Shown one piece after another: positions 7,641 to 17,400 of a stretch of 64,000 nt of DNA; positions within the stretch are counted from its first letter, which is position 1; each line of letters starts with the position of its first letter. The notes under the pieces are model-generated. The model made no database searches. It worked only from the letters and a program-made list of their open reading frames with translations, and was not told the origin of the DNA. The stretch is from Aurantiacibacter zhengii. Its GTDB lineage: Bacteria > Pseudomonadota > Alphaproteobacteria > Sphingomonadales > Sphingomonadaceae. Both the position numbers and the translations under genes were made by a program. The stretch covers positions 248,001 to 312,000 of the forward strand of contig NZ_QXFL01000002.1 of assembly GCF_003584125.1 (NCBI RefSeq). Direction: 5' to 3'.

Positions 7641-7684
7641 ATGGGCAAACGAAATACGGGCTTTGGCCCAGTCGGCGGGTGGGC

Positions 7685-8290
7685 CTAAATGCCCGCTTCC
7701 ACGGCGAGACGGATCATCTCGGCAGAGCTTTGCGCACCGAGTTTTTCCATCGCAATGCCGCGGTGCATCTTGATGGTCTTCTCCGACAGGCCGAGCTCCC
7801 AGGCGATCTGCTTGTTGCGCAGGCCACTGGCGACCATCTGCAGGACTTCCAGCTGCCTTTTCGAGAGGTCCTTGATCTTCTCCGCCGCCCTGATCCGGCG
7901 GGTGAGGCTGGGCCCCTGAGCATCTTCCGCGAGTTCGACCTGCGAGCCGAAGAAGTACGACAATTCGCCATCGTCATCGAAAATGGGGGCGACGACCACC
8001 GCGTTGCGAAACGGGGTGCCGTCCTTCTTGTAGTTGAGGATTTCGACCATCACCGGCTTGCGTTCGCGCACGCCCTGGCGGATCGTTTCGGTCAGCCAGG
8101 GTTCCGTTCCCGGTCCAGCCAGAAAGCGGCAATTACGCCCGACGATCTCGCTTTCGTCGTAGCCGGTCAGGTCCATGAAGGGCTGGTTGCAGGCGATGAT
8201 CGGATTATCAGGCAAACGCGGATCGCTGACCACGGATGCAACCGGACTGGTATCGATCAGGTCGACCACTGCCGGATCTGAAGCGTTCAT
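7685..8290 (-). CDS. LOV-HTH blue-light-responsive transcription factor (EL222-like)
   Basis: This 201-residue protein has an N-terminal LOV/PAS domain (about residues 10-115) and a C-terminal LuxR/GerE-type helix-turn-helix (about 140-200). The flavin-binding LOV signature GRNCRFLAG is intact, including the Cys that forms the flavin adduct in light. The [11 protein letters not shown] and GSQVE segments are also typical. The HTH contains [22 protein letters not shown] and [11 protein letters not shown]. The whole layout closely matches Erythrobacter litoralis EL222, in which light releases the HTH for dimerisation and DNA binding. The ATG at 8290 is preferred over GTG at 8305 because AGGAAAG precedes it at good spacing. 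It is divergent from a two-component operon across a 159-bp gap. Confidence 0.92.
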   Translation of the reverse strand: MNASDPAVVDLIDTSPVASVVSDPRLPDNPIIACNQPFMDLTGYDESEIVGRNCRFLAGPGTEPWLTETIRQGVRERKPVMVEILNYKKDGTPFRNAVVVAPIFDDDGELSYFFGSQVELAEDAQGPSLTRRIRAAEKIKDLSKRQLEVLQMVASGLRNKQIAWELGLSEKTIKMHRGIAMEKLGAQSSAEMIRLAVEAGI

Positions 8291-8449
8291 TATCTTTCCT
8301 ACCACATCACTCCTTTAGCCCGCATAGTTGCGCAAGGCAAAGACAACAGCCAGACTAATTTTTCACACGGTCAGCATAACGGATTTTGTAACTCCCCAAA
8401 ACAAGCGATCTGTTGCACATTCGACAGAAGCGAGCCGAGCCGGAGACCC

Positions 8450-9130
8450 ATGGAGCAACTGTCTGTCCTTTACATCGAGGATGACGAGGTCATCGCCAAT
8501 GCGACGCGTGATGGCGCCCGCGAGCACGGCGTGGCGATCGAACTGGCACACACCGGGGAGAAAGGCCTGCACCGCGCCGGCTCTGACGAATTTGACGTGA
8601 TCATTCTCGACCGCATGTTGCCCGATCTCGACGGGATCGAGATCGTGTCGCGTTTGCGCGCAGCGGGCGTGACCGTGCCGGTCTTGATGCTCTCCGCGCT
8701 GGGCCGCGCGGAAAACCGGATCGAGGGGCTGGATGCCGGGGTGGACGATTACATGGCCAAACCCTTCGAACCGGACGAGCTGCTCGCGCGGCTTCGCGCC
8801 CTGCATCGCCGCGCAACCAACAGGGAGGCAAGCGCGCTGATCCTGTTCGGCGATTTCGAATGCCACGTGAAGGCACGCACCGTGCACCGGGCGGGCCACC
8901 ACATCCCGCTCAGCCCCAAGGAGTTCAATCTCTTCAAATACCTGATCGAGAACGCGGGAGAGATCGTTACCAAGGACATGCTGCTGCGCAACGTGTGGAA
9001 CCTGAACTTCGACCCCGAGACGAATGTCATCGAAGTGAACATCAACCGCCTGCGCCGCAAGCTAGATGAAGGATTTGAAAAGCCCTGCCTCGAGACTGTC
9101 CGCGGTATGGGCTATCGCCTGACTGCATGA
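8450..9130 (+). CDS. OmpR/PhoB-family response regulator
   Basis: This is a 226-residue response regulator. The receiver domain (residues 1-120) has the acidic pocket EDDE (10-13), phosphoacceptor Asp54 in IILDRMLPDLDG and the conserved Lys in YMAKPFEPDELLAR. The C-terminal winged helix (about 130-226) contains the usual LSPKEFNLFKYLIENAGEIVT and VNINRLRRKLD segments. It most resembles the CopR/QseB branch. GGAG lies 5 bp upstream of the ATG at 8450. The histidine kinase gene starts with ATG overlapping the regulator stop, so the two are a cognate pair. The inducing signal is not evident. The promoter should lie in the 8291-8449 gap shared with the LOV-HTH gene. Confidence 0.93.
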   Translation: MEQLSVLYIEDDEVIANATRDGAREHGVAIELAHTGEKGLHRAGSDEFDVIILDRMLPDLDGIEIVSRLRAAGVTVPVLMLSALGRAENRIEGLDAGVDDYMAKPFEPDELLARLRALHRRATNREASALILFGDFECHVKARTVHRAGHHIPLSPKEFNLFKYLIENAGEIVTKDMLLRNVWNLNFDPETNVIEVNINRLRRKLDEGFEKPCLETVRGMGYRLTA

Positions 9131-10494
9131 TGGGCCTCCCGCTATCTGAAGAACGCGTGTCATTCACGAAATCGCTGTCCGGTCGCTTCACCCTGGCAGC
9201 AATTGCGCTTGCGCTGGCCGTGTTCGCGATGTTGGCTGTTGCTACGGAGTGGTACGTGCGCGAGGCTTCGGACAAGGCACTGACGCAGGCGGTGGACACC
9301 GATCTTGCCGGCCTTGTCGATATATACGCCTCCTCCGGTCGCCAGGAACTGCTCGACCGGATCGAGGACCGCCTGGCCATGAAAGCCTACGACCAGGCAG
9401 ACCGGCACTATCTCGTCGCCGATGCCACCGGGCAGCCTGTCGGAGGCGATATCCCGCGCTGGCCCAACCTCTCGGCCGAAAATTCCGCCAGCGGCACGAT
9501 AATGCTCGAAGATGGGAGCGAAGCGCGCGCCCGCGCCACCCAGCTCGACGAAGGTCTGACCCTTGTCGTCGCCCACGGCGCGGATGAACAGTCGGCGCTG
9601 CTGCGCGACCTTCGCAGCGCTTTCCTGATCGGGCTGGCCATTGCGCTGCTGGCAATCCTGCTGCTGGGCATCGTCAGCTCCCGTGCCCTGCGCGCTCGGG
9701 TGAATGACCTGAACCGCGCCTTCGCGGAAGTGGGCGACCAGTCGGGCAAGATCGAATTTCCCGGCTATTGCAGCGAGGACGAACTGGGCCTGCTCGCCCG
9801 CAACGGCAGCGCCATGGCAGAACGGATCATCGGGCTGATCGCCGCCCACCGCCATGTCTCCGACCAGATTGCCCATGAAATGCGCACGCCGCTGATGCAT
9901 CTCGACATGCGGCTGCGCCAGGCCATTGCCGAAAGCGAGGACTCCGAAACGCTATCCACGCTGGCGCAATCGCGCGAGGATATTCGCGGCGTGGCACGCA
10001 TGCTCGATTCCTTGCTGGATATCGCTTCCAGCGAAGCACGCCGCAGCGACCGGTCCGGCTTCGAATCCATCGACCTTTCCGCCCTCGTGGCCGATCTGGC
10101 GGACCTGTTCGAGGAAAGCGGCGCGGACGCCGATATCGCGTTCGAGGCGCAGATTGCCGAAGGCGTGCAATTCGATGGCGACCGGATGCAATTGACCCGC
10201 ATGGTTTCCAACCTGCTGGACAACGCCTTCAAGTTCACACCCGCGGGCGGCTTCGTCGAACTAACCTTGAAGCCCGGCCCCGAATTGCGCGTGCGCGATT
10301 CCGGCCCCGGCGTTCCTGACGAGGACAAGCCGCGCATCTTCGACCGGTTTGTGCGCGTCGGCGGCCAGACAAAAGGTCACGGCCTTGGCCTTGCCCTCGT
10401 CCGCGCCATTGCCTTGCGCCACGGCCTGAAGGTAGAATGCCAGGACGGTAATCCGGGTGCCGAATTCGTGATCTCCAGGGGAGCGAAAGCGTGA
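9127..10494 (+). CDS. Sensor histidine kinase
   Basis: This 455-residue membrane histidine kinase has TM1 at about residues 20-40, a periplasmic sensor region of about 120 residues, TM2 at about 163-185 and a HAMP-type linker. The H-box is HEMRTPLMHL with phosphoacceptor His250. The HATPase domain has N-box NLLDNAFKFTPAGG, G1 motif VRDSGPGVPDEDKPRIFDRF and G2 motif GHGLGLALV. It should phosphorylate Asp54 of the regulator encoded just upstream, whose stop it overlaps. The MMGLPLSEERV start is plausible, though the TTG/GTG codons shortly after cannot be excluded. The next gene overlaps its stop, so three genes form one operon. Confidence 0.92.
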   Translation: MMGLPLSEERVSFTKSLSGRFTLAAIALALAVFAMLAVATEWYVREASDKALTQAVDTDLAGLVDIYASSGRQELLDRIEDRLAMKAYDQADRHYLVADATGQPVGGDIPRWPNLSAENSASGTIMLEDGSEARARATQLDEGLTLVVAHGADEQSALLRDLRSAFLIGLAIALLAILLLGIVSSRALRARVNDLNRAFAEVGDQSGKIEFPGYCSEDELGLLARNGSAMAERIIGLIAAHRHVSDQIAHEMRTPLMHLDMRLRQAIAESEDSETLSTLAQSREDIRGVARMLDSLLDIASSEARRSDRSGFESIDLSALVADLADLFEESGADADIAFEAQIAEGVQFDGDRMQLTRMVSNLLDNAFKFTPAGGFVELTLKPGPELRVRDSGPGVPDEDKPRIFDRFVRVGGQTKGHGLGLALVRAIALRHGLKVECQDGNPGAEFVISRGAKA

Positions 10495-11090
10495 AGAAGT
10501 TCTCCATGCTTGGCCTGCTGGTACTATCGCCCGGCTGCGTCGCGACGGCGCAGGATGCACCGGTTGAGGAGCCGCACGCGGTCGCGCCCGCGATACCGGC
10601 AGAACAGGTGGCAGAGGCGCTGGCAAGCGGGCACAGGGCTTTTGCCAGCAACGGTTCCGCGCAGGAATTGGCGGACACTGCCGTGCAACTGCAGAACCTT
10701 GGCGCAAGACCTGCCGAGGATGATGAAGATAACCGGGCCACCATATGGCTCTCCGCCGCGCGCGAGCGTGGCCTGGCAGGCGAAACACCGCCGTTCCGCG
10801 GCAGATTGCTAGGACCTGCTTACCGTTCGGGGATGCTCGCGCCGGGCGAAGTAAGCGAAACCTCGCAGTTGTTTCTCGCAGGTGAGCAGGCCGAGGTGGT
10901 CGCCATCCCGGTGGAGCGGACTGATCTGCAACTGGAAATCGTCGAAGGCGAGGGAGAGCGCAATTGCACCCCTCCTGCCACGGCCGCACGATCCGTCTGC
11001 CGCTGGATCCCGATCTTTACCAGCCGGTACAGCATCCGCGTGCGCAACGCGGGCGATCGCGCCAGCGAGTTCTATCTCGTCACCAACTGA
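10491..11090 (+). CDS. Exported protein of unknown function in the two-component operon
   Basis: This 199-residue protein has a short signal sequence (MKKFSMLGLLVLSPGCVATAQ) in which LSPGC could be a loose lipobox, with alternative signal-peptidase-I cleavage after ATA. Start GTG at 10491 overlaps the kinase stop (GTGA), so it is translationally coupled to the sensor kinase. The mature protein has an Ala/Glu-rich helical part and a C-terminal beta-rich part with two Cys residues (ERNCTPPA and RSVCRW) that could form a disulfide, ending in RYSIRVRNAGDRASEFYLVTN. No family is recognised. Being the third gene of the operon, it may be an accessory sensor or the output of the kinase. Confidence 0.75.
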   Translation: MKKFSMLGLLVLSPGCVATAQDAPVEEPHAVAPAIPAEQVAEALASGHRAFASNGSAQELADTAVQLQNLGARPAEDDEDNRATIWLSAARERGLAGETPPFRGRLLGPAYRSGMLAPGEVSETSQLFLAGEQAEVVAIPVERTDLQLEIVEGEGERNCTPPATAARSVCRWIPIFTSRYSIRVRNAGDRASEFYLVTN

Positions 11091-11107
11091 CTTTTGTCAT
11101 CGCCATG

Positions 11108-11141
11108 AAAAAAGGCCCGCCCGCTTTTCCGCGGCCGGGCC
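11108..11141 (-). terminator. Rho-independent terminator of the Slam/FecR operon
   Basis: On the minus strand, 11-nt arms (11114-11124 with 11131-11141, one mismatch) form a GC-rich stem with a 6-nt loop, followed by six T residues (11113-11108). It is placed 60 bp after the stop of the large FecR-domain gene. Confidence 0.8.
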
Positions 11142-11200
11142 AGTCCCCCGTTTCCTCCCCCTCCCCCCGGTATGGCCACCGGGAGGAAGGGGAGCAGAGA

Positions 11201-14200
11201 TCAGTCTATCTGGCTGGCGAGATATGCGTTGAGCCGCTCCATTTGCGCTGCGGAGAACTGGATGCCGCTGTTCGCAAGGGCGTTCAGACCCGGCGCGATG
11301 GGCGGGCTGCCTGCCCCATTGCCACCCGGAACGATGGAACCGGTGGCAGGTACGCTCCAGCGGGCCCAGCTCATGGCCGCAGCATCGGTTGATCCGGCAG
11401 CAGGAGACGTATTTGCTGCACCTTCCTGGCCGAAAATTGCCAGGCCTGACGCGCCGATGGTGCCGTTCTGGGCACTGGCATCCGTCACGTTCATCGCCAG
11501 TGCTGCATAGTCGGCATTGGCGCCGTAGAGCGTGCCCGAGACATTGACGATGCATGACCCGGCGCAGGCTCCGCCGGTCGCGGTGACGGTGTTGTTCGTG
11601 CTGGTGAAAGTCCCGCCGAAGGTCCAGCCAGCACTGCCGATCGAAATGGCGAACTGGCTCGCGGAGGGATTGGCTGCACCCCCGGTGGTGGAAACCGCCC
11701 AGCCCATGCCGCCGACTTCCATCGACAAGTCGTAGCCGACGCCCAGCGAGGCGAAATCGATCGCCAGGTCGCCTGTCAGGGTTCCCGGCGCAGAGCCGCG
11801 ATTGTCGGTGGGAGAGGTGCCGCCAATCAATTCGTAGGCGATGGTGCCGCTCGGCAGGTTCACGGTCGGCGTGCCGGCCATGACATGATAGCCCTCGTTG
11901 CCGCCCAGTACGGTGTCGAAATTACCCACCACGGTGCGCGTTTCGACCGTACCGTTGGTCCAGCGGGCCCAGGCCATGTCGCCAACGTCGCCCGCCTCGA
12001 CCACGCTTGCCGACGCGACATCGACAGTGCCGAGGATCGAGGTAAACTTCGTCAGTCCGCCGTTCACCAGATCGGCGCTGCCGCCAAATCCGCTGGCAAG
12101 GGAACCGTCGAGGTAGGTATAATAGACGATACCGTCTCGCGTGCCGGTGAAATCGCTGGTGGTCGGTCCCCCGCCTGTGTTGCCGCCCGTATCGCCGCTT
12201 TGCGCCGCGAACACAGCGCTGCCGCGCAGCGATGATCCCGGTATGGAAATGAGGTAATCCAGTCCGGCGTAACCCGCACCCTCGCCCGCCAGGAAGCCAT
12301 TGATGCTGGTTGCAGCCACGCCTCCGGTCGGGGTGTTGATGTTGCCCGAGAAGGTGCCGTTGGATGTCAAGCCGAGCCTGCTGGACGGATCGAAGGCATA
12401 GCTGGCACCTTCAAAGCTGACCTGGGCATCGATGCCCACCTGCATCGTGGCAAAATTCACGAGCAGGGACCCCGTGAACGTCCCGAGAATGTCGGCCTTG
12501 CTGGCGAGACTGCTGGTCACCGATGTCGCATAGTGCAGGTCATAGGTAATCTCGCCCGCCGTCGGCCTATTGGTGACCGGCGTGCCCCATAGCAGGTAAT
12601 GGCTATCGTCCAGACGCTGGGCAGTCAGCCGGTTGCCGTTTGTGGCCAGCCGGTCGTACGTCACGCTGCCATCGTCCGGCGCCAGATAGCGCGCCCAGCC
12701 CACGGCGTTGTCCAGCGTCCCGCCTTCGACGGCGAAGTCCGACGTCGAGCCGTTGATGGCGAACGACCGGACCCTGCCGACACTTGCGGAATTTGTCGCG
12801 GCGGTAAGCAGGCTGTCACGCACCGTGGGATCGCTAGCGAAACCGACCGTGCGCGCCGCGTTCTGCATGTAGGTGAACATAAGCCCGTTGGCGCCCAAGG
12901 CCACGTCATCAGCGGTGCTTCCACCGCCAAGATCGATGGCATCGCCCTTGGCAAAGGCCGCAGTGCCGTCGATGAAGGTATTGGGTATGTTGTTCGAGCG
13001 GATCGAATAGGAAAGACCCATGTGGCTTGCCCCGTCGCCTGCAAGGAAACCTTCGACAAAGCCCGTACAGGTCGAGCCGCAGAAAGCGGAGGCCGAGTCC
13101 ACGAACACCGCATTGTCGCTGCCCCGGAACCCGTTGACGATGCCCAGCGTGTGGAACATTCCGTCGAACGGATTGATGGCTAGGGTACTCTGCGTCGGAT
13201 CAGTCAGCTTGCCTGCGGTGTAGAGGTTGAAGCTGTCCGGCCCGCTGATGATGTTGAGATCGAGCGCCACCACTGGGCTTACACCGAAGACCACTGCGGC
13301 ACCGCCAGATACCGATCCGGTAGACGTGCTTTCATCGTGCCGCGTGGGCATGGTGAACCCGATCAGATCGTAGGCCACGGCCCCGCTGGCGGGCATATTG
13401 CTTAGCGGTGCGCCGGCGATTACGTGATAGCCGCCGTTCGGCCCAACCGGCACCAACGTCTGGTTGTACCAGTTGCCGCCGGGTGTGCCGTCGCTCCACC
13501 GTGTCCAGGCGAGAACGCCGTTACCTGCCGTGCCGGTATCCGCCAGCACCATGTTGCCGCTCGTCAGCGCCTCGTTCGGGTCGAGCGACGCCTCGTAACC
13601 GATGGGAATGCCATCGGCATTGTAGGTGACTTTGCTGAGCGTGTGCACATCGTCGCCAATCAACTTGTTGGCAAAGGCGATCGACTGGTTCTGCAGGGTG
13701 GTGGTGACAGGGGCTGGCGACGTTCCCAAACCCGTGATGGGTGTGCCGCCGGTTCCGAACACCGCCACGCCCTGCATTGCGTTATTCGCGGCCTGATCGA
13801 AGATGTTGTAGGTGAAACCGGCTGCCGAGGCACCTGCACCAAACAATCCGCCGAACACCTGTGCCTGGCAATAACCGTTGCAGGTGCTGGCCGTCAGCGA
13901 CGTGATAGCAAGGTTCTGGTTCTCAAACTGGCCGCTTCCATTGACGCCCATGCCGCCTGAAAGCGGGTTGGCCGCGCCGCCGGTGGTCTGCACACGGTAG
14001 CCCTCACTGCCTGTCAGAACATCGAAGTTGAGGCCAACCAGAGGCACGCCGCCGCCAAAGGCAACGGCCAGCTCGCCGGTGAAATAGGCTGTGCTGCCTG
14101 CAACGCCGCGCCGGTCGTTCGGCGCAGTGCCGCCTACCAGATTGTAGGAGACGATGCCGCTGGTAGGCATGTTGGTGGCAGGCGTGCCCACCAGCAGGTG

Positions 14201-17200
14201 TTCGCTGACATTGGTGCCATTCTGACCAGTGCCGACGTAATAGCGGCTCCAGGCGACCGCATTCCCGATGCGGCCGAATTCCCGCAGGTCAGCCGTGCGC
14301 GAACTGTAATCGAATGTCTGGTTACCTGCCTGGCTCTTCAATTCCACCCGCGTGATGCGACCATCGGCGTCGATATCGGCGTCGGTTGCGGTGTTCGTGC
14401 GCAGGGCATCGGTGCCGAAAACCCAGGCATTGATACCGGCAAGCTGCGGTGCCGTACCGTTCTGAAGGCCGCCGAACTGATCCGGCACGCCGCCCGCTGC
14501 AAGGAAGGCGAGGTAGTCGTTGAGGAACGTAAACGCTTCGCCCTGGAAGTTACCCGCCAGCAAGCCCGCGCCGGAAAGCGCGGCGAGGTAGGCTTCCACC
14601 TGATTTTGAGTCAGGGCCGTATACTCGCTTGGCAGTCCGCCATTGGCGAGGAAGGCGTAGAACTGGGCAATCGCGCTAAGGTAATCGGCATAAACGGGAA
14701 TGCCGCCGAACTCTGCCGGATCGCCGCCAGCCTGGATGAAGGCATAGTAGCCGTCGAAGAAATCGTTCAGCCCGGCAAAGGAACCGAAGCCCCCCTGCAC
14801 CTGTGCGAGTGCGGCCAGGTAAGCCTCGATGGTTGCCTGATCCAGCGCGGTGTAGTCACCCGGAAGGCCACCGCCTGCAAGGAACGCGAAGTAGGCGTTC
14901 AGCGCCGTGACGTAATTTGCATAGATCGGGAGACCCGCGAACCCGCCTGCGCTGCCACCGCCCTGCAGGTAAGCGAAGTAGCTGGCGTAGAAAGCCGCGG
15001 CATCGCCGCCAATCTGCAAGTTAAACCCGCCCGCAGCATTCAGGGCCGCGAGATAGGCGGTGATCTGCTGCTGGGTCAGCGCGGTGTAGTCCGCAGGCAG
15101 TCCGCCCCCCGCCAGGAACTCGAAATAGGCCTGCAATGCGCTGGCATAGGTATCGTAAAGCGGCAATCCGGCGAATTCATTCGGGTTTCCGCCAGCCGAG
15201 AGGAAAGCGAAATACTGCGTGTAGAACGTGCCGAGGTTGCCCAGCTGCTGCGACAGCCCGCCCGCCGACGCCAAGGCAGAAAGGTATGCCTGGATTTGCT
15301 GCTGCGTCAGCGCGGTATAGTCGCCCGGCAGGCCACCGTTGTCGAGGAAGGCGAAATAGGTCTGCAGCGCGCCAACGTAATCGGCATAGACCGGCAGCCC
15401 CGCGAACAGGTCCGGATTTCCGCCGCCTGCGAGGAAGGCGAAATAGCCATTCAGCAATCCTGCATTGGCCCCCAGCAGGTTTTCCAGCTGGCCCGACTGG
15501 TCGAGCGCGGCGAGGTAGTTTGCCAGCACTTCCAGCTCGGTCGCGGTAAAGTCGCTGGGCAGACCGCCTGCGGCTAGAAAGTTTGCGTAGGCGTTGAGGG
15601 CATCGGCGAAGACCGGCAGGTTCAACACCGGCAGGCCGGTATAGATGTCGGGATTGCCGCCGCTTGCCAGATATTGCGCATAGGCGGTGTAGAACGCGCC
15701 AAGGTCCGGCAGGAAGGCACCGGTCGCGCCCGCCGCTTCCAGCGCGGCGACATAGGCGGCGATCTGCTGCTGCGTCAGCGCGGAATAGTCGCTCGGCACA
15801 CCGCCGTTCAGCAGGTAATCGTAGTACGCCTGCAACTGCGTGACATAGCCGGCAAAGATGTTCGCATTCAGCCCCGCATAGGCATCGGGATTGCCGCCCG
15901 CTTGTACGAAAGCGAGGTAGTCGGCGAAGAAATCCGCCTGCGCCGCTGGCAGCGTGCCCAGCAAGCCTGCGGCCTGCAACGCTTCGAGATAGGCCTGGAG
16001 CGTGGCAGCATCCTGTGCGGAGAAATCGCTGGGCAGGTTGCCCCCCGCCAGGAAGGCGAAATAGTCGTCCAGCGCGCTACGGTATTCTCTGACGAAGCCT
16101 AGTCCGCCGTTGGCAAGATAGGCCGCCAGCAACGCGCGGTTGGACGCGGAAAGCTGCGCCAGCAGCCCGCTGTCGTCGAGGAAGGCAATATATTCCTCGA
16201 CCACCTGGGCGGAAGCGCCGGTAAAGTCCGCCGGATCGCCGCCATTCCGCACGAAGGCGAAGTAGGCTTCCACCAGGTCGGTGAACTGGCCGGTGAAGGC
16301 ATTGGCATTTCCGCCACCTGCCAGAAAAGCGAGATAGGCGTCGACCAGCACCTGGTCCTGCTCGGCCAGTTGACCTAAGAGTCCGAGACGTGAGCGATAA
16401 GCAAGGAAGGCGTTGATATCGCCCACCCTGGCCGCATCGAAGCTGGATGGGCGTGCCCCGCTGCGCAGCAGGTTCAGGTACTGGCTCACGAAACCAGCGT
16501 AGGACGTAAGGAAATTAGCACCCGAGCCGCCGTTCGCCAGGAATTCCAGGTACGTGCGGATAATATCAGCCTGCGCCTGCGGGAACGGGGTCCCGCCGTA
16601 AACGCCTTCCAGTTGCCCAGCGGCTGCCACCAGCAGCGCCAAGTCTCCGCTGGGGAAGGTCGCGATGTCCGGATTGGCTGCGGCAGCCTCCACGCTGCGC
16701 GCTGCGCCCAGGATGTCACTGGATGCGCCCGCTGCCGCCAGCGCGTCCCCCAGAGAGACGGGCAGGCCGTTCTGCGCTGCCGCAACGGGACCACCTGTAT
16801 CGAGCTGCGCGACACGGACGGGGCCAGTGCGGTTGGTGGCTGACGGCGTGGCCTGCACGCCGCTGGAAACCGCCATGCGCAGGCCGCTGTCACCGGCACT
16901 CGCCCAGTGCTCCCCTGCTCCGAAACTGCGTTCGTTGCGACCGCGTGCGACAGTGACGGCGCCTGTCAGCGTATGACCGGCGCTCTGACCGTCTTCGCCG
17001 ACCCTGAAACTGGCTGCGCTGCCAGCACCGGTAACCGTTCCCTGCACACCATCGGGCATGCGCACGATGCCTGCCGCGCCCTCGGCACCAGCTACGGTTA
17101 CGGATCCTGCGTGCAGGTCCACCGTGCCATCGGACTCGATCGTGTATTCAGCCCTGTCGACGAACGACAGCATGACCCCGCTGGCCAGGCGTACCTGTGT

Positions 17201-17380
17201 CACTCCGTCAAGCTGGGTCGTGCGCTGACCCACGGCGACTGCCGTGGTGCCGTTGTCGCTGAAGATCACCTCCTGCGCGCTGGCCGGAGCCACGGAGAGC
17301 GCGACGCCCGATGCAGACAGGAGCAGCGCCGCGAAGCGGCGGCTGCGGGCGGGACGATTGCGGTTGGTCGTGTGTGTCAT
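11201..17380 (-). CDS. Giant FecR-domain exoprotein with helical repeats and TbpB-like barrels (candidate Slam substrate)
   Basis: This is a 2059-residue exported protein. The ATG at 17380 is chosen because GGGAGA lies about 6 bp upstream; a further ATG is available 7 codons earlier. A signal peptide ends at APASAQE, with no lipobox. A FecR-like domain (about residues 35-190) follows. From about 275 to 970 there are imperfect repeats of about 90 residues built around YFAFLAGGGLPxDYTALTQQQIxAYLAAL and GGNPxxFAGLP. The C-terminal half holds four copies of a beta-rich domain of about 250 residues, each with an AWxRW strand and ending in a pattern like GxLxGxxAxxxGLxYxI...GxAVFG. This resembles the handle/barrel domains of TbpB-like Slam substrates. 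The gene follows the Slam-like gene by 20 bp. Binding target unknown. Confidence 0.8.
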   Translation of the reverse strand: MTHTTNRNRPARSRRFAALLLSASGVALSVAPASAQEVIFSDNGTTAVAVGQRTTQLDGVTQVRLASGVMLSFVDRAEYTIESDGTVDLHAGSVTVAGAEGAAGIVRMPDGVQGTVTGAGSAASFRVGEDGQSAGHTLTGAVTVARGRNERSFGAGEHWASAGDSGLRMAVSSGVQATPSATNRTGPVRVAQLDTGGPVAAAQNGLPVSLGDALAAAGASSDILGAARSVEAAAANPDIATFPSGDLALLVAAAGQLEGVYGGTPFPQAQADIIRTYLEFLANGGSGANFLTSYAGFVSQYLNLLRSGARPSSFDAARVGDINAFLAYRSRLGLLGQLAEQDQVLVDAYLAFLAGGGNANAFTGQFTDLVEAYFAFVRNGGDPADFTGASAQVVEEYIAFLDDSGLLAQLSASNRALLAAYLANGGLGFVREYRSALDDYFAFLAGGNLPSDFSAQDAATLQAYLEALQAAGLLGTLPAAQADFFADYLAFVQAGGNPDAYAGLNANIFAGYVTQLQAYYDYLLNGGVPSDYSALTQQQIAAYVAALEAAGATGAFLPDLGAFYTAYAQYLASGGNPDIYTGLPVLNLPVFADALNAYANFLAAGGLPSDFTATELEVLANYLAALDQSGQLENLLGANAGLLNGYFAFLAGGGNPDLFAGLPVYADYVGALQTYFAFLDNGGLPGDYTALTQQQIQAYLSALASAGGLSQQLGNLGTFYTQYFAFLSAGGNPNEFAGLPLYDTYASALQAYFEFLAGGGLPADYTALTQQQITAYLAALNAAGGFNLQIGGDAAAFYASYFAYLQGGGSAGGFAGLPIYANYVTALNAYFAFLAGGGLPGDYTALDQATIEAYLAALAQVQGGFGSFAGLNDFFDGYYAFIQAGGDPAEFGGIPVYADYLSAIAQFYAFLANGGLPSEYTALTQNQVEAYLAALSGAGLLAGNFQGEAFTFLNDYLAFLAAGGVPDQFGGLQNGTAPQLAGINAWVFGTDALRTNTATDADIDADGRITRVELKSQAGNQTFDYSSRTADLREFGRIGNAVAWSRYYVGTGQNGTNVSEHLLVGTPATNMPTSGIVSYNLVGGTAPNDRRGVAGSTAYFTGELAVAFGGGVPLVGLNFDVLTGSEGYRVQTTGGAANPLSGGMGVNGSGQFENQNLAITSLTASTCNGYCQAQVFGGLFGAGASAAGFTYNIFDQAANNAMQGVAVFGTGGTPITGLGTSPAPVTTTLQNQSIAFANKLIGDDVHTLSKVTYNADGIPIGYEASLDPNEALTSGNMVLADTGTAGNGVLAWTRWSDGTPGGNWYNQTLVPVGPNGGYHVIAGAPLSNMPASGAVAYDLIGFTMPTRHDESTSTGSVSGGAAVVFGVSPVVALDLNIISGPDSFNLYTAGKLTDPTQSTLAINPFDGMFHTLGIVNGFRGSDNAVFVDSASAFCGSTCTGFVEGFLAGDGASHMGLSYSIRSNNIPNTFIDGTAAFAKGDAIDLGGGSTADDVALGANGLMFTYMQNAARTVGFASDPTVRDSLLTAATNSASVGRVRSFAINGSTSDFAVEGGTLDNAVGWARYLAPDDGSVTYDRLATNGNRLTAQRLDDSHYLLWGTPVTNRPTAGEITYDLHYATSVTSSLASKADILGTFTGSLLVNFATMQVGIDAQVSFEGASYAFDPSSRLGLTSNGTFSGNINTPTGGVAATSINGFLAGEGAGYAGLDYLISIPGSSLRGSAVFAAQSGDTGGNTGGGPTTSDFTGTRDGIVYYTYLDGSLASGFGGSADLVNGGLTKFTSILGTVDVASASVVEAGDVGDMAWARWTNGTVETRTVVGNFDTVLGGNEGYHVMAGTPTVNLPSGTIAYELIGGTSPTDNRGSAPGTLTGDLAIDFASLGVGYDLSMEVGGMGWAVSTTGGAANPSASQFAISIGSAGWTFGGTFTSTNNTVTATGGACAGSCIVNVSGTLYGANADYAALAMNVTDASAQNGTIGASGLAIFGQEGAANTSPAAGSTDAAAMSWARWSVPATGSIVPGGNGAGSPPIAPGLNALANSGIQFSAAQMERLNAYLASQID
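14470..16560 (-). repeat. Tandem protein repeat of about 90 aa within the FecR-domain exoprotein
   Basis: About seven to eight imperfect units of roughly 270 bp encode alternating helical segments with the recurring cores F-A-F-L-A-G-G-G-L-P, A-L-T-Q-Q-Q-I and Y-L-A-A-L. The units are rich in Tyr, Phe, Ala and Gly and are diverged at DNA level, except for short conserved stretches such as the one encoding ALTQQQI. I do not recognise a named repeat family. Confidence 0.75.
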
Positions 17381-17400
17381 GTCAAATCTCCCGGTCGGCA

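Noticed and set aside
7532-7684. A possible small RNA or gene in the convergent gap
   Set aside because: Only a weak bulged inverted repeat is visible; no promoter or coding pattern supports a gene.
14198-15577. A 459-codon plus-strand open frame
   Set aside because: It is antisense to the helical repeats of the FecR-domain gene, which carries the recognisable domains.
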